This document shows, in pieces, positions 47,706-57,596 of a stretch of 64,000 nt of DNA (within the stretch, counting starts at the first letter, position 1; every line of letters begins with the position of its first letter). Below the pieces are notes generated by a model, which saw nothing but the letters and a program-made list of their open reading frames with translations, made no database searches and was not told the DNA's origin. The DNA lies in assembly GCF_014650455.1 (NCBI RefSeq), contig NZ_BMUZ01000005.1:62001-126000 (forward strand), read 5' to 3'. The position numbers and the translations under genes are program-made. Origin of the DNA: Streptomyces xanthochromogenes (GTDB lineage Bacteria > Actinomycetota > Actinomycetes > Streptomycetales > Streptomycetaceae).

Positions 47706-47747
47706 CCCCGGCCCGGCGCGTACGGGGGAATGCGCGCCGGACCGGGG
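47706..47747 (-). terminator. rpfA terminator
   Basis: CCCCGGCCCGGCGCG (47706-47720) pairs with 47733-47747 with one mismatch. On the minus strand the stem is followed by TTTTC, so this is a true Rho-independent terminator just after rpfA. Confidence 0.75.
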
Positions 47748-47768
47748 CGATCTGGGGGTGCTGCGGAC

Positions 47769-48903
<1,135 letters not shown>

Positions 48904-49929
48904 CTAACCCTGCTTCGGTGCCGAGTTCGGAGCCGCCGAAGCTCCTGCCACGTCCTTCAAGTCCAGGCTCTGGCCAGGCAGGATGAGGTTCGGGTCGGTG
49001 CCGATCAGCTGCTCGTTGGCGCGGTACAGGGCGGGCCAGCCGCCCTGGACCTTGTTCGCCTCGGCGATGACCGAGAGATTGTCGCCGGGACGGACGGTGT
49101 AGCCGCCGCTCGCCGCCGGGGTGTTGCCGGCCTCACGTGAGGCACCGTCACCCCGCGACGCGTGGCGCCCGGAATCCCGGGTATCGGACGAGTTGCCCGA
49201 ATTGCTCGAACCACTCGTACCGGAAGGGCCCGTCGGGTCGGTCCGCCCGGCCGGGCCGTCCGTGCCGGTGCCCGCCGGGGTGTCCTTGCCGGTGGCGTCC
49301 GGCGTCGTGCCGGTGCTCCCCTCCGGCGCGGGCACCCCTCGGTGCTTGCCCGGGCTCGCCGGGGTGGACGCGGACGGCGCCGGGGACTTGGCGGTGCCGC
49401 CCGGCTGCGTGGCGCCCGGGGTGGGCGTGCCCGCGGCCGGGGTGCTCGGCGTCGCGTCGGCGTCGGGCGTCTTGGTCGCCGGAGCGCTCGGGACGGGGGC
49501 GGGGGTGTTGTCGGACGTGTCGGGCACACCCGGGTCCACGTCCGCCGAACCGCCGCCCTTGGTGAGCCCCGCGCCGCTGCCGCAGTTCGCGAAGGCCTGG
49601 GGCCCCTTGGCCGCGAGCACCTTCTCGGCCACGGCTATCTGCTGGGCGCGGCTGGCGAGGTCGGCGCGCTGGGCGTACTCGTTGCCGCCGTACGCCTCCC
49701 AGGTGGCCTGGGAGAACTGGAGCCCGCCGTACAGACCGTTGCCGAAGTCGGCGCTCCACATCCCGCCGGACTCGCAGGCGGCGACCTGGTTCCAGGTGTT
49801 CGCGTCCGCGGCGTTCGCACCGGTCGCGGCGAGCAGCGGAAGCGCGATGGCCGATCCGGTCACTCCTGCCGCGACGACGAGGGCGGGTGCCTGGCGGGGT
49901 CGACGATGCCGTCCATTCCCGGAGCGCAT
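48904..49929 (-). CDS. rpfC: Resuscitation-promoting factor RpfC-like (transglycosylase + LysM)
   Basis: This 341-aa secreted enzyme is a longer relative of RpfA. It has a signal peptide (PALVVAAGVTGSAIALPLLA) and an Rpf domain (TWNQVAACESGGMWSADFGN, GLYGGLQFSQATWEAYGG). A 150-residue Pro/Thr/Ser/Gly-rich linker follows, probably a glycosylated or wall-spanning spacer, then a C-terminal LysM (YTVRPGDNLSVIAEANKV, LILPGQSLDLKD). The start has GGAAGG. I see no ydaO element before it, so its control differs from rpfA. Confidence 0.9.
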   Translation of the reverse strand: MRSGNGRHRRPRQAPALVVAAGVTGSAIALPLLAATGANAADANTWNQVAACESGGMWSADFGNGLYGGLQFSQATWEAYGGNEYAQRADLASRAQQIAVAEKVLAAKGPQAFANCGSGAGLTKGGGSADVDPGVPDTSDNTPAPVPSAPATKTPDADATPSTPAAGTPTPGATQPGGTAKSPAPSASTPASPGKHRGVPAPEGSTGTTPDATGKDTPAGTGTDGPAGRTDPTGPSGTSGSSNSGNSSDTRDSGRHASRGDGASREAGNTPAASGGYTVRPGDNLSVIAEANKVQGGWPALYRANEQLIGTDPNLILPGQSLDLKDVAGASAAPNSAPKQG

Positions 49930-50072
49930 GCGAAAGACCTTCCGTGTGACTGCTGAGCCGAATGAACGGTGAACGTAGCCGTACTCGAACGTCCGTCACA
50001 AGTCGATGCACTGGAGATCACATAAAAGTCACAGTCCTGACGGTTCGTCAGCTCACGCCTGCGTACGCCCCT

Positions 50073-51368
50073 TTACCCCGGCGGCGTGAACTCGACCGGC
50101 AGGGTGCGCAGTCCACGCATGATGAGCCCGCCCCGCCAGCGCAAATCGTCAGGTTCCGCCGCGAGGCGCAGGTCAGGAAGGCGCCGCAGCAGGGTCGCGA
50201 GCGCGGTCTGCCCTTCGAGCCGGGCGAGCGGCGCACCGAGGCAGTAATGGATGCCGTGCCCGTACCCCAGGTGCTGGTTGTCACGACGGCCGAGGTCGAG
50301 CGTGTCCGGATCGCCGAAGCGCTCGGGGTCGCGGTCGGCGGCGGCGAGCACGACGAGCACGGGGTCGCCGGCGGCGATGCCCTGCCCGCCGAGCGTCAGC
50401 GGTTCGGTGGCGAACCGCCAGGTGGCCATCTCCACGGGCCCGTCGTACCGGAGGAGCTCCTCGACACCGGTTTCGAGCAGACCGGTCTCCCCCGCGTCGA
50501 GCGAACCCTGGAGCCGCTCGCGCTGCTCCGGATTGCGCAACAGGGCATAGACCCCGTTGCCGATCAGATTGACGGTCGTCTCGAACCCGGCGAAGAGCAG
50601 GATGAAGGCCATCGCGGCGGCCTCGTTCTCCGTCAGGTGCTCGCCGTGGTCGCTGGCCTCGATGAGCCGTGAGATGAGGTCGTCGCCCGGGCTCTCGCGC
50701 TTCTTGTGGATGAGCTCGGCGAGGTAGTTGCGCATCTTCTTCACCGAGCGCGCGACGCCCCCGCGGGGGCCGCCGCCGTGCCGGATCATCATGCCCGCCC
50801 AGTCCCGGAAGTCGTCCTGGTCCTCGCGCGGGACGCCGAGCAGATCGCAGATGGCGTAGATGGGCAGCGGGAAGGCGAAGTCGTGAATGAGGTCGGCCTC
50901 ACCCTTGGCCGCGAACGCATCGATGAGCTGGTCGGTCAACTCCTGTACGCGGGGCGCGAATTGGGCGACCGTACGGGGAGTGAACGCCTTCGACACGAGG
51001 CGGCGCAGCCGGGTGTGGTCCGGCGGGTCGATGTTGAGCAGATGCGTCATCAGCTCGGCCTTGCGCTCACCCGGGATGCCCGTCTTGCCCTTGGCGTGGG
51101 CGGGCTCGTCGTGATGGGCCGGGTTTTTGGAGAGCCGCTGGTCGGCGAGCGCCTGCTTGGCATCCCCGTACCGGGTGACGAGCCACGCCTCGACCCCGCT
51201 GGGCAGCCGGGTCCGGTGCACGGGCGCGTGCTCGCGGAGCCAGGCGTATGCGGGGTACGGGTCGGTGGCGAACTCCCAGGTGAAGAGTTCCGGGGCGGCG
51301 GGCGTTCCGGCGGCGCCGGGGGCGTCGGAGGTGCCGGGGGCGTCGGGGGTGGGCGGCTGGTCGTGCAT
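50073..51368 (-). CDS. Cytochrome P450 (CYP107 family-like)
   Basis: This 431-aa soluble P450 shows the heme loop LGYGHGIHYCLGAPLARLEG, the ExxR motif in GVEELLRYDGPVE, and an I-helix LLFAGFETTVN with Glu in place of the usual Asp. The N-terminal 25 residues are low-complexity. The location after rpfC matches CYP107U1 in S. coelicolor, which as I recall affects sporulation. The promoter may be close: GATACT lies nine bases before the ATG, so the transcript could be leaderless. No ferredoxin gene is adjacent. Confidence 0.92.
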   Translation of the reverse strand: MHDQPPTPDAPGTSDAPGAAGTPAAPELFTWEFATDPYPAYAWLREHAPVHRTRLPSGVEAWLVTRYGDAKQALADQRLSKNPAHHDEPAHAKGKTGIPGERKAELMTHLLNIDPPDHTRLRRLVSKAFTPRTVAQFAPRVQELTDQLIDAFAAKGEADLIHDFAFPLPIYAICDLLGVPREDQDDFRDWAGMMIRHGGGPRGGVARSVKKMRNYLAELIHKKRESPGDDLISRLIEASDHGEHLTENEAAAMAFILLFAGFETTVNLIGNGVYALLRNPEQRERLQGSLDAGETGLLETGVEELLRYDGPVEMATWRFATEPLTLGGQGIAAGDPVLVVLAAADRDPERFGDPDTLDLGRRDNQHLGYGHGIHYCLGAPLARLEGQTALATLLRRLPDLRLAAEPDDLRWRGGLIMRGLRTLPVEFTPPG

Positions 51369-51446
51369 GGGTCCGACAGTATCCGGGCCCCTATATAGAG
51401 GGGGCGCGCGGCTGGTGGCCGTCCGGCCCCTCCCCCGGCGCCCGCT

Positions 51447-51860
51447 TCACGCGGGGCCCCGGCCGGCGGAACGCTCCGCCACCAGGCGCCGCTCCCGGAC
51501 GCCGGCGACGTCCACGGCGTTGAGGGTGGCCACCACGGTGTGGAAGACGACGTGGCCGGTGTCGAGGGCGTGGTCCTCCAGAGCCCGGTGGACCGCGTTC
51601 CGGTCCGCGGTGATGCCGTGCGACCAGCCGCAGTCGAGGGCCACACAGTCGGAGCTGAAACCGGCTCCGCGGCCGTCGGGGCACTCGGCGATGCGCGCCA
51701 GCGCGGCCTGGAGGAGGGGGTGGCGGGTCAATTCTGGTTCCCTGACCGTGCGTTGCGGAAGGGGCCCACGCGATTCGGCGGCGGTACGGGCCGGCCGCTT
51801 CGGCGGCGGGAGGGGGCCGTCCGGGAGCGGTCGCGGGGTGAACGGCGGGACGGCCCACAT
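51447..51860 (-). CDS. Hypothetical protein in XRE module
   Basis: This 137-aa protein has a Pro-rich start and a conserved-looking end: SSDCVALDCGWSHGITADRN, HRALEDHALDTGHVVFHTVV. The Cys and His pattern resembles small zinc-type proteins that accompany XRE/DUF5753 regulators in Streptomyces, but I cannot name the family. Its ATG overlaps the previous stop as TGATG. Confidence 0.6.
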   Translation of the reverse strand: MWAVPPFTPRPLPDGPLPPPKRPARTAAESRGPLPQRTVREPELTRHPLLQAALARIAECPDGRGAGFSSDCVALDCGWSHGITADRNAVHRALEDHALDTGHVVFHTVVATLNAVDVAGVRERRLVAERSAGRGPA

Positions 51861-52072
51861 CAGCGCGTCACCACGGGCGTGGAGAGGATGAGCGCCCGCT
51901 CCAGCTCGCTCGGGGTCGGGTCCCGCAGCGCGTCCGGCGGGACGGCCCACTCCCGGCCGCCGCCGGGCGGCCGGAGGCAGACGCTCCCCGGATGGGTGCC
52001 GACCACCTCCCCGATCCTGCCGGATGCGTCCACCTTGTAGCGGGTGCCGTGTGCGGGTTCGTCCTGGACCAC
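51860..52072 (-). CDS. Small XRE-companion protein
   Basis: This 70-aa protein (GTRYKVDASGRIGEVVGTHP, LRPPGGGREWAVPPDALR) has an SH3-like pattern found in short actinobacterial proteins next to DUF5753 regulators. The GTG start has GGAGG six bases upstream. It is divergent from the XRE module and coupled to the gene after it. Confidence 0.65.
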   Translation of the reverse strand: MVQDEPAHGTRYKVDASGRIGEVVGTHPGSVCLRPPGGGREWAVPPDALRDPTPSELERALILSTPVVTR

Positions 52073-52140
52073 GGTTTGCCTCCTCGATCGCTGTCGGTGC
52101 TGACGACGCTATGGGCCGCCTGCTCCGGTAGTCCATGAGG

Positions 52141-52230
52141 TTGCATGAGCTTGCACGCCAACTTGCCTGATTCATAGGGCTGTTGACCATGAACCTGCTG
52201 CATAGTGGTGTGTGTGCAAGTATCAGCAAG
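52141..52230. promoter_or_regulatory. Repeated CTTGC half-sites in a divergent promoter
   Basis: TGAGGTTGCA and TGAGCTTGCA stand in tandem (52136-52155), followed by CTTGC at 52162-52166. On the opposite strand CTTGC recurs twice (GCAAG at 52216-52220 and 52226-52230). The set surrounds a possible TTGACC -35 box (52182-52187) and is a plausible operator array for the neighbouring XRE regulator. Confidence 0.45.
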
Positions 52231-52252
52231 CGCCCGAACCGAGGAGTCAGCC

Positions 52253-52384
52253 ATGGCTGTTGTGTTCATCGGTATCGACCCCGACACCGACCGGGACCAC
52301 TGCCCCACCGTGTGGGCGGACGCGGGAACCCAGGAGATCCTGCTCCAGGGATGGGAACCAGACGCCGAGACCCGAGCACGATAA
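52253..52384 (+). CDS. Small, probably truncated XRE-companion gene
   Basis: This 43-aa product (VVFIGIDPDTDRDHCPTVWA, GTQEILLQGWEPDA) equals the N-terminal part of a longer family that I remember from Streptomyces XRE modules (pattern GIDPNT...PTVW...LLLQGWK). It has a GAGGAG site nine bases upstream. It stops at TAA where the family would continue, so it is likely a remnant. Confidence 0.5.
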   Translation: MAVVFIGIDPDTDRDHCPTVWADAGTQEILLQGWEPDAETRAR

Positions 52385-52452
52385 GGCTCTGCTCGACCGC
52401 CTTCGAGGCCGTGTGGGAACGTGCGGTCCCGCACCACCTGTTCCACGTCTGA
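52375..52452 (+). pseudogene. C-terminal remnant of a DUF6879-like companion gene
   Basis: In another frame, overlapping the end of the previous gene, the sequence encodes TIRLCSTAFEAVWERAVPHH and stops at 52452. This looks like the C-terminus of DUF6879-type proteins that precede DUF5753 regulators. No start or N-terminal part is left, suggesting that a deletion fused two companion genes out of frame. Confidence 0.4.
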
Positions 52453-52466
52453 CTAGGGTCAGCTCC

Positions 52467-53315
52467 ATGCCGTCGAACCCCTCTTTCCGTATCCAACAAG
52501 CCCGTGACATCTTGGCGGGCCGCCTGCGGGACATCCGCAAGGACGCGGGGATCAGCGGCCGGGAGCTGGCTGTCAGGTGCGGCTGGTCGGAGTCGAAGTC
52601 CTCCCGGATCGAGAACGCCAGAACCCCTCCCTCCGACGCCGACATCAAGGCGTGGTGCCGTGCTTGCGACGCCGACGACCAGGTCCCCGACCTGATCGCC
52701 GCGAACCGGCAGTCGGCGGAAGCCCACGTCGAGTGGCGGCGGCTCCAGCGCGGCGGCCTCCGCCACCTTCAGGCATCCACGGGTGACCTGTACCAGCGCA
52801 CCACCGTCTTCCGGGTCTACGTGTCCGACGTCATTCCCGGGTTCCTCCAGACCCCTGGTTACGCCACCGCTCTCCTGGGTTCCATCGCCGAATTCCGCGG
52901 CACCCCCGACGACGTGAGCGACGCGGTGAACGCCCGCATGAAACGCAACGCGGTCCTGGGGAACGGTGCCCTACGGTTCCGGTTCGTCCTGGAGGAATCC
53001 GTCCTGCGGCACCGGCTGTGCGGCGCCGACACCATGGCCGCCCAGCTCGGACACCTCCTGATGACCATGGACCTGCCCCATGTCGTCCTGGGCATCATCC
53101 CGTTCGCCCGGCAACGCACGGTGTGGCCGATGCCCACGTTCACCATCTTCGACGACCACCGCGTGCACGCGGACACCCTGGATTCGGCCTCCACCCTCAC
53201 CCAGCCCAGCCAGATCGAGCTGTACGAGAGGGCCTTCGACCGGCTCACCCGGAATGCGGCACAGGGCTCAGCGGCCCGCGCCCTGGTGGCGGAGGCACTG
53301 GCGTCCCTTGGATGA
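52467..53315 (+). CDS. XRE-family regulator with DUF5753
   Basis: This 282-aa regulator has an N-terminal helix-turn-helix (LRDIRKDAGISGRELAVRCG, WSESKSSRIENARTPPSDAD). The DUF5753 domain covers residues about 95-280 (YVSDVIPGFLQTPGYATALL, RFRFVLEESVLRHRLCG). Such regulators in Streptomyces usually pair with DUF397 or similar small proteins and influence development or antibiotic production (WhiJ/BldB-like systems). The ATG has AGGG nine bases upstream. No intact DUF397 gene lies next to it. Confidence 0.9.
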   Translation: MPSNPSFRIQQARDILAGRLRDIRKDAGISGRELAVRCGWSESKSSRIENARTPPSDADIKAWCRACDADDQVPDLIAANRQSAEAHVEWRRLQRGGLRHLQASTGDLYQRTTVFRVYVSDVIPGFLQTPGYATALLGSIAEFRGTPDDVSDAVNARMKRNAVLGNGALRFRFVLEESVLRHRLCGADTMAAQLGHLLMTMDLPHVVLGIIPFARQRTVWPMPTFTIFDDHRVHADTLDSASTLTQPSQIELYERAFDRLTRNAAQGSAARALVAEALASLG

Positions 53316-53419
53316 CCCAGCGAGGCCGCCCCAGGGGTACGCCACGCGAAGCGCCCCACCCCCGGCGCCCGGACAAGGGCGACAGAGGCGGGGCCGGGAC
53401 TACACGGTCAACTTGGTCG

Positions 53420-54180
53420 TCAGAAAAGGCCGTTGTAGATGGACCAGTCCGAGCCGACCTTGGTGCGCGGGGCATAGGGGGCCAGGGGCTGGCCCGTACC
53501 CGCGTACAGCCACAGCGCGCCCGCCGCGTCGCGGCCGAGGATGTCGGCCCGGCCGTCGCCGGTCAGGTCGCCGGGGACGAGGAGCGCGTTGTAGAGGGAC
53601 CAGTTCGTCCCGACCTTGGCACGCGGCGCGTACGGGGCCGAGGCCTTGCCCGTGCCCTCGTACAGCCACAGAACGCCCGAGGCATCGCGCGCCAGCAGGT
53701 CCGGGCGCCCGTCCCCGGTCAAGTCACCCTTTCCCGAAAGGGAGTTGTACGCATCCCACCCGGCGCCGATCTTCACCCGGGGGGCGAAGGGGGCCGTGGT
53801 GCTCGTGGTGCCCTGGTACAGCCACAGGACGCCCGAGGTGTCGCGGGCCAGCAGGTCGGCCCGTCCGTCACCGGTCAGATCGCCCGCACCCACCAGCGAG
53901 TCGTACATGTTCCAGCCGGCGCCGACCTTCACGGGAGCCGTGAACGGGACGGCGTCACCGCCGCCGCGGTAGTACCAGAGCCCTCCGGCGGCATCGCGGG
54001 CGACCACGTCACCGGAACCGTGCACGGTCAGGCCCGACAGTGCGGTGAGGGCGGTGTACCCCTGCCATCCGCCGCCGACCGCCACGCGGCCGCGGTAGGG
54101 AGCGGCCGCGTTCCCCGTGCCGTCGTAACGCCACAGCGTCCCCTGCGCGTCCCGCCCGAGGAAACGGGTTCCGGTGGGAA
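53420..54180 (-). repeat. Tandem coding repeats of the FG-GAP domain
   Basis: The 3' third of the propeller gene contains units of about 171 bp that remain similar at the DNA level (words such as GACGCGGCCGG, CTGTGGCTGTAC). This suggests recent duplication or gene conversion within the gene. Confidence 0.6.
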
Positions 54181-55744
54181 CGGGGTACGGGCTGTTGACC
54201 ACGAAGCCCCCCGTCGCCTTCGGGCTGAAGGCGCCCTCGTCCGACGCCTCGAAGCGGAGGTCCGTCTCCACCTGCCAGGCGTCTACGTACGCCCCGGCCG
54301 CGAGCGTGTAGGTGATCGTGTGATCGCCGGCCGGCAGGGTGCACGAGACCGCCGGGGACGCGGCGTTGACGGGTCCCGCCGTGCGACCGCAGGCCCCCGC
54401 GGGCCCGCCGCTCACCGACGCGACCTTGAGGTCCACCGCGCTCGCGTTCCAGTCGGGCTGCCCGTACTCGGGACGGAACGCGACCGTGAGCCGGCCCGTG
54501 CTCTCGGCGTGGACGCGCACGGTGTGGGTGGCCGTCGAGGACACGGCGAGGTCCGCGGTCGTGAGGTCGAGGGAGGTCTGGGTCTGCTCGATCAGGCCAA
54601 GCCCGGCGCTTACGTCGGAGGGGTTCGGCGCCGGAACCTGATACCCGCCGACCGCGAGGAGTCGGCTGCCGGGGGTGCCGTCGACGGGGGCGATGTCGTT
54701 CAACTCGTAGGAACGGGCGTTGGGTTCCGGCGCGGTGGCACCGGACCGCTTGGTCCATGCGGTTCCGTCGTAGTGCCAGAAGACCGGCGGCCGGTCGAGC
54801 GACGAGCCGTCGCTGCCCACGGCCCAGAGCCCGCCACGTCCGTCCGGCCGGATGGCGTTCACGATGAACCCGGCGAGCTCACCCGTGACATCGTGCCAGG
54901 CGGACCCGTCCCAGTGCTCGACCCGATTGTGGACCGGCTCCGCCGAGGACTGCCCCCAGCCGGCCACGTACACGCTCGTGGCGGACTCCACCGCGATGTG
55001 GGCCATGTTGGTGTCGTCGGGCGCGGACAGCTGCGGCATGAGCGTCCAGGTCGTGCCGTCCCAGTGGTACGTCACCGGGTGGCCGCCGTGCTCGGGGAAC
55101 TGCATGCCCGTCGCATAGGCGTCGTTCGCGGACAGGGCGTCGATGCCCTGGATGTCCACGCCGTCGGGCAGCGCGAAGGTCCCCCAGGCACCGCTGCCGT
55201 AGGTGTAGAGGGCGTCGCCGCCCTTGAAGAGCCTGCCGGGGACCGCCTTGATCGGCACCTCGGGCCAGGACCGGTCGAGGGCGCCCGCGGCCGGTACGAC
55301 GGTCCACTTCTCACCGTCGAAGTGGACGAGGAACTGCTGGGTGCCGGTCATCCCGTAGGCCCACACGTCGTCGGCCGACGCGGCGCTGATGCCCGACCAC
55401 TCCATCACCTTCGGGAGCGCGGGGTCCGCGATCGGCGACCAGGTCTTCCCGTCCCACCGCAGGAGCAGGCCGTTCATGCCGTTCGCGTCGCTCTTCCAGC
55501 CGGCCGCCCAGGCGTGGTCGGCGTCCACGGAGGACACCGACTTGAGTACGTGCGCGACGGAGCCGCTGCCCGGGGCCAGTGCCCAGTCGGGCGTCGTGAC
55601 GTGGTGCGGCGACGTGGGCGGCGGCGTCGGCGGTGTGTCGGCCGCCGCCACTCCCCCGGCGCCCACAAGTGCGGTGACCAGGGCGAGACTTGCCGTGCTT
55701 ATCGCGGCGACGTGTCCGGACCGTCTGAGCCCGCTTGTCTTCAT
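53420..55744 (-). CDS. Secreted beta-propeller protein with C-terminal FG-GAP/VCBS repeats
   Basis: This 774-aa secreted protein has a signal peptide (ISTASLALVTALVGAGGVAA). Then follows an N-terminal kelch-like region with repeats of the type VAHWDGTTW or VYHWDGTAW (HWDGTTWTLMPQ, HWDGSAWHDV, HYDGTAWTKR), and a middle beta-sandwich. Five C-terminal FG-GAP-like repeats come last, with GDLTGDGRADLLARD-type units (about residues 540-774). FG-GAP repeats bind calcium and carbohydrates. The start has GGGAGGGG eight bases upstream. The role is probably binding to an extracellular surface; no catalytic domain is seen. Confidence 0.85.
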   Translation of the reverse strand: MKTSGLRRSGHVAAISTASLALVTALVGAGGVAAADTPPTPPPTSPHHVTTPDWALAPGSGSVAHVLKSVSSVDADHAWAAGWKSDANGMNGLLLRWDGKTWSPIADPALPKVMEWSGISAASADDVWAYGMTGTQQFLVHFDGEKWTVVPAAGALDRSWPEVPIKAVPGRLFKGGDALYTYGSGAWGTFALPDGVDIQGIDALSANDAYATGMQFPEHGGHPVTYHWDGTTWTLMPQLSAPDDTNMAHIAVESATSVYVAGWGQSSAEPVHNRVEHWDGSAWHDVTGELAGFIVNAIRPDGRGGLWAVGSDGSSLDRPPVFWHYDGTAWTKRSGATAPEPNARSYELNDIAPVDGTPGSRLLAVGGYQVPAPNPSDVSAGLGLIEQTQTSLDLTTADLAVSSTATHTVRVHAESTGRLTVAFRPEYGQPDWNASAVDLKVASVSGGPAGACGRTAGPVNAASPAVSCTLPAGDHTITYTLAAGAYVDAWQVETDLRFEASDEGAFSPKATGGFVVNSPYPVPTGTRFLGRDAQGTLWRYDGTGNAAAPYRGRVAVGGGWQGYTALTALSGLTVHGSGDVVARDAAGGLWYYRGGGDAVPFTAPVKVGAGWNMYDSLVGAGDLTGDGRADLLARDTSGVLWLYQGTTSTTAPFAPRVKIGAGWDAYNSLSGKGDLTGDGRPDLLARDASGVLWLYEGTGKASAPYAPRAKVGTNWSLYNALLVPGDLTGDGRADILGRDAAGALWLYAGTGQPLAPYAPRTKVGSDWSIYNGLF

Positions 55745-56536
55745 GCTGTTTTCCCCTCCCGAAGGGCGGTTGCCCTGTGCCGCATGGCCGGGTCGGGTCT
55801 GCACCACGCACAGTCCACACACAGGTACGGCACGCGCGCCGCTTTCGGCGGCATGGTGCCTGAACTGTGCGGTGTTGCCCCCCTGGCCGCTCCCCTGCGG
55901 TTTGGGCAGTGTGCCATATGGGGTTGAGGGGGCGTCCAGTGAGTTTGCCCTGGCGGGGCGGGGCGTCGTGGGGCTTCCGGGGGCGCGGCCCCGAGCCCCG
56001 AGAGGCCGCCCTTTCGCCTGCGGGCCGAGCCGGCTGTTCACGCAGTTCCCCGCGCCCCCAACCCCGTCTCCGCCTGCGGACCGCGGCCGCTTCTCGCGCA
56101 GTTCCCCGCGCCCCCACCCCCCCTTTTCGGCCTCGGACCGTGGGTGGCTGGTCGCGCAGTTCCCCGCGCCCCTTCACCCCGTCGTCGTCCGCGGACCGTG
56201 ATCGCTTCTCGCGCAGTTCCCCGCGCCCCTGGCAGTACCGGTGCTGGCCGGCACCAGGCATTTCAGCCTGTCCGGCGATTGAGGACGAGCGCCGTTCAGG
56301 CGCGAACGGGGTCCGGGGCGGAGCCCCGAACGGGGGTGCAGGGGGCGGAGCCCCTTGCGGGGGTTCGAGGGGCGCAGCCCCTCAGGGGGTCTGGGGCGCA
56401 GCCCCAGGGCTCAGCCGGTCCAACCCGCCGCACGGGCGGGAGGGAGGGCAAACCCCCCGGGGTCTGGGGCGCAGCCCCAGGGGCCGGGACCATCCAACCC
56501 CGGGCAACGGGCGGGCGGGTGGGCAAACCCCCCGGG
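55745..56536. other. Repeat-filled gap between the propeller gene and mazG
   Basis: This 792-bp stretch has no supported gene. The first 200 bp hold the propeller gene's promoter. From about 56018 on it consists of the composite repeat (separate entry) and GGGGCGCAGCCCC-type hairpin units. Confidence 0.6.
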
Positions 56537-56538
56537 CT
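56018..56538. repeat. Composite dispersed repeat, locus 5 (A x4, B, hairpin units)
   Basis: Four A modules with GCAGTTCCCCGCGCCCC begin at 56042, 56098, 56156 and 56213, a 56-58 bp period. Module B follows (56261-56330, ATTTCAGCCTGTCCGGCGAT to GGGGTCCGGGGCGGAGCCCC). Then come GGGGCGCAGCCCC units and two copies of GGGCAAACCCCCCGGG, the second reaching the mazG stop codon. Confidence 0.85.
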
Positions 56539-57502
56539 ACTCCGCCGCGCGGATCGCGACCCGGTACGCCCGCGCAGCAGCCCGCAGGGCCGCCTCGGGG
56601 TCGACCCCGGACGCCTCCGCCGCCACCGCAAGCGCGAGCAGGCGATAGCCGACCCCCTCCCCGGAGGGGAGCGGCACGGACAGGCCGGCCGTGCGGGTCC
56701 GGGAGGCCAGCTTGGCCGCCAGGGCCAGGGCCGGCTGGCCCAGCGGCACGCCGTCCGTGACGGAGGCCCGCTGCTTCTCGACCGCCTTCATGCGGAGCCA
56801 GTGCTCCTTGACCTCCTCCGGCGTATCGGCCCGCTCCGAGCCGAACACATGAGGATGCCGGTGGATCAGCTTCTCCACGATGCCGCCCGCGACGTCGTCG
56901 ATGGAGAACGGCTCCTCGCCGTCCTCCTCGGCGATCCGCGCGTGGAAGACGACCTGGAGCAGCACGTCCCCGAGCTCCTCGCGGAGCTCGTCCCGGTCAC
57001 CCTCCTCCACCGCCTCGACGAGCTCGTACGCCTCTTCAAGGGCGTACTTGGCGAGCCCCTTGTGGGTCTGCTGCGAGGACCAGGGGCACTCGCGCCGGAT
57101 GCGGTCCATGACCTGGACGAGGTCGAGCAGGCGGGCGCCCGGCAGGTCGTAGGAGCCGGGGAGCAGTTCCAGGTCCGGCATCTGGACCCGGCCGGACCCG
57201 GCGAGCCGGGCGAGTCCGTCGGTCAGGCGCCGGTCGCCCTCGCCGGAGGGCAGGACGACCACGGTACGCCCGCCCTCGCAGGCCTCGACCAGCTCCTGCG
57301 CATCCGGCGCCGAGATCTCCACCGGTACGCCGGCCTCGCGCAGATACGGCAGTTGCGGGTGCCCGGGGTCGGGGCACAGTACGAGGTCGGCGGCGCGCAG
57401 GGTCTCCCATGCCGGCCAGGACAGCAGGCCGGGGGCCACCCGGTGGCTCGCGGTGAGCAGAACGATGCGGCCGGGCAGACCGGGCTCTTCAACAGCAGTC
57501 AC
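56537..57502 (-). CDS. mazG: MazG-family nucleoside triphosphate pyrophosphohydrolase
   Basis: This 321-aa enzyme hydrolyses nucleoside triphosphates to monophosphates and may clear aberrant dNTPs. The MazG domain (about residues 125-240) starts at LDLVQVMDRIRRECPWSSQQ and has the metal-binding EExxE in KYALEEAYELVEAV and ELREELGDVLLQVVFHARIA. The N-terminal 120 residues look like a shortened tetrapyrrole methylase-like domain, as in YabN. The GTG start lacks a strong ribosome site. Confidence 0.92.
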   Translation of the reverse strand: MTAVEEPGLPGRIVLLTASHRVAPGLLSWPAWETLRAADLVLCPDPGHPQLPYLREAGVPVEISAPDAQELVEACEGGRTVVVLPSGEGDRRLTDGLARLAGSGRVQMPDLELLPGSYDLPGARLLDLVQVMDRIRRECPWSSQQTHKGLAKYALEEAYELVEAVEEGDRDELREELGDVLLQVVFHARIAEEDGEEPFSIDDVAGGIVEKLIHRHPHVFGSERADTPEEVKEHWLRMKAVEKQRASVTDGVPLGQPALALAAKLASRTRTAGLSVPLPSGEGVGYRLLALAVAAEASGVDPEAALRAAARAYRVAIRAAE

Positions 57503-57596
57503 CCCACGAACCTACCCGGCGGCCCAACCGATCGACGGGGTCCCCCGGCTCACCCCTCAGCCCAGCCGGTCGACGGAGCCCGGCCCACCCCGCGGC

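Noticed and set aside
49953..50072. Possible ydaO-type element near rpfC
   Set aside because: None of the conserved blocks seen upstream of rpfA could be found upstream of rpfC.
56018..56232. Tandem 56-58 bp units that could be taken for a CRISPR array (also 61151-61412)
   Set aside because: The whole unit is repeated with no unique spacers, and no cas gene is nearby. It is a tandem dispersed repeat.
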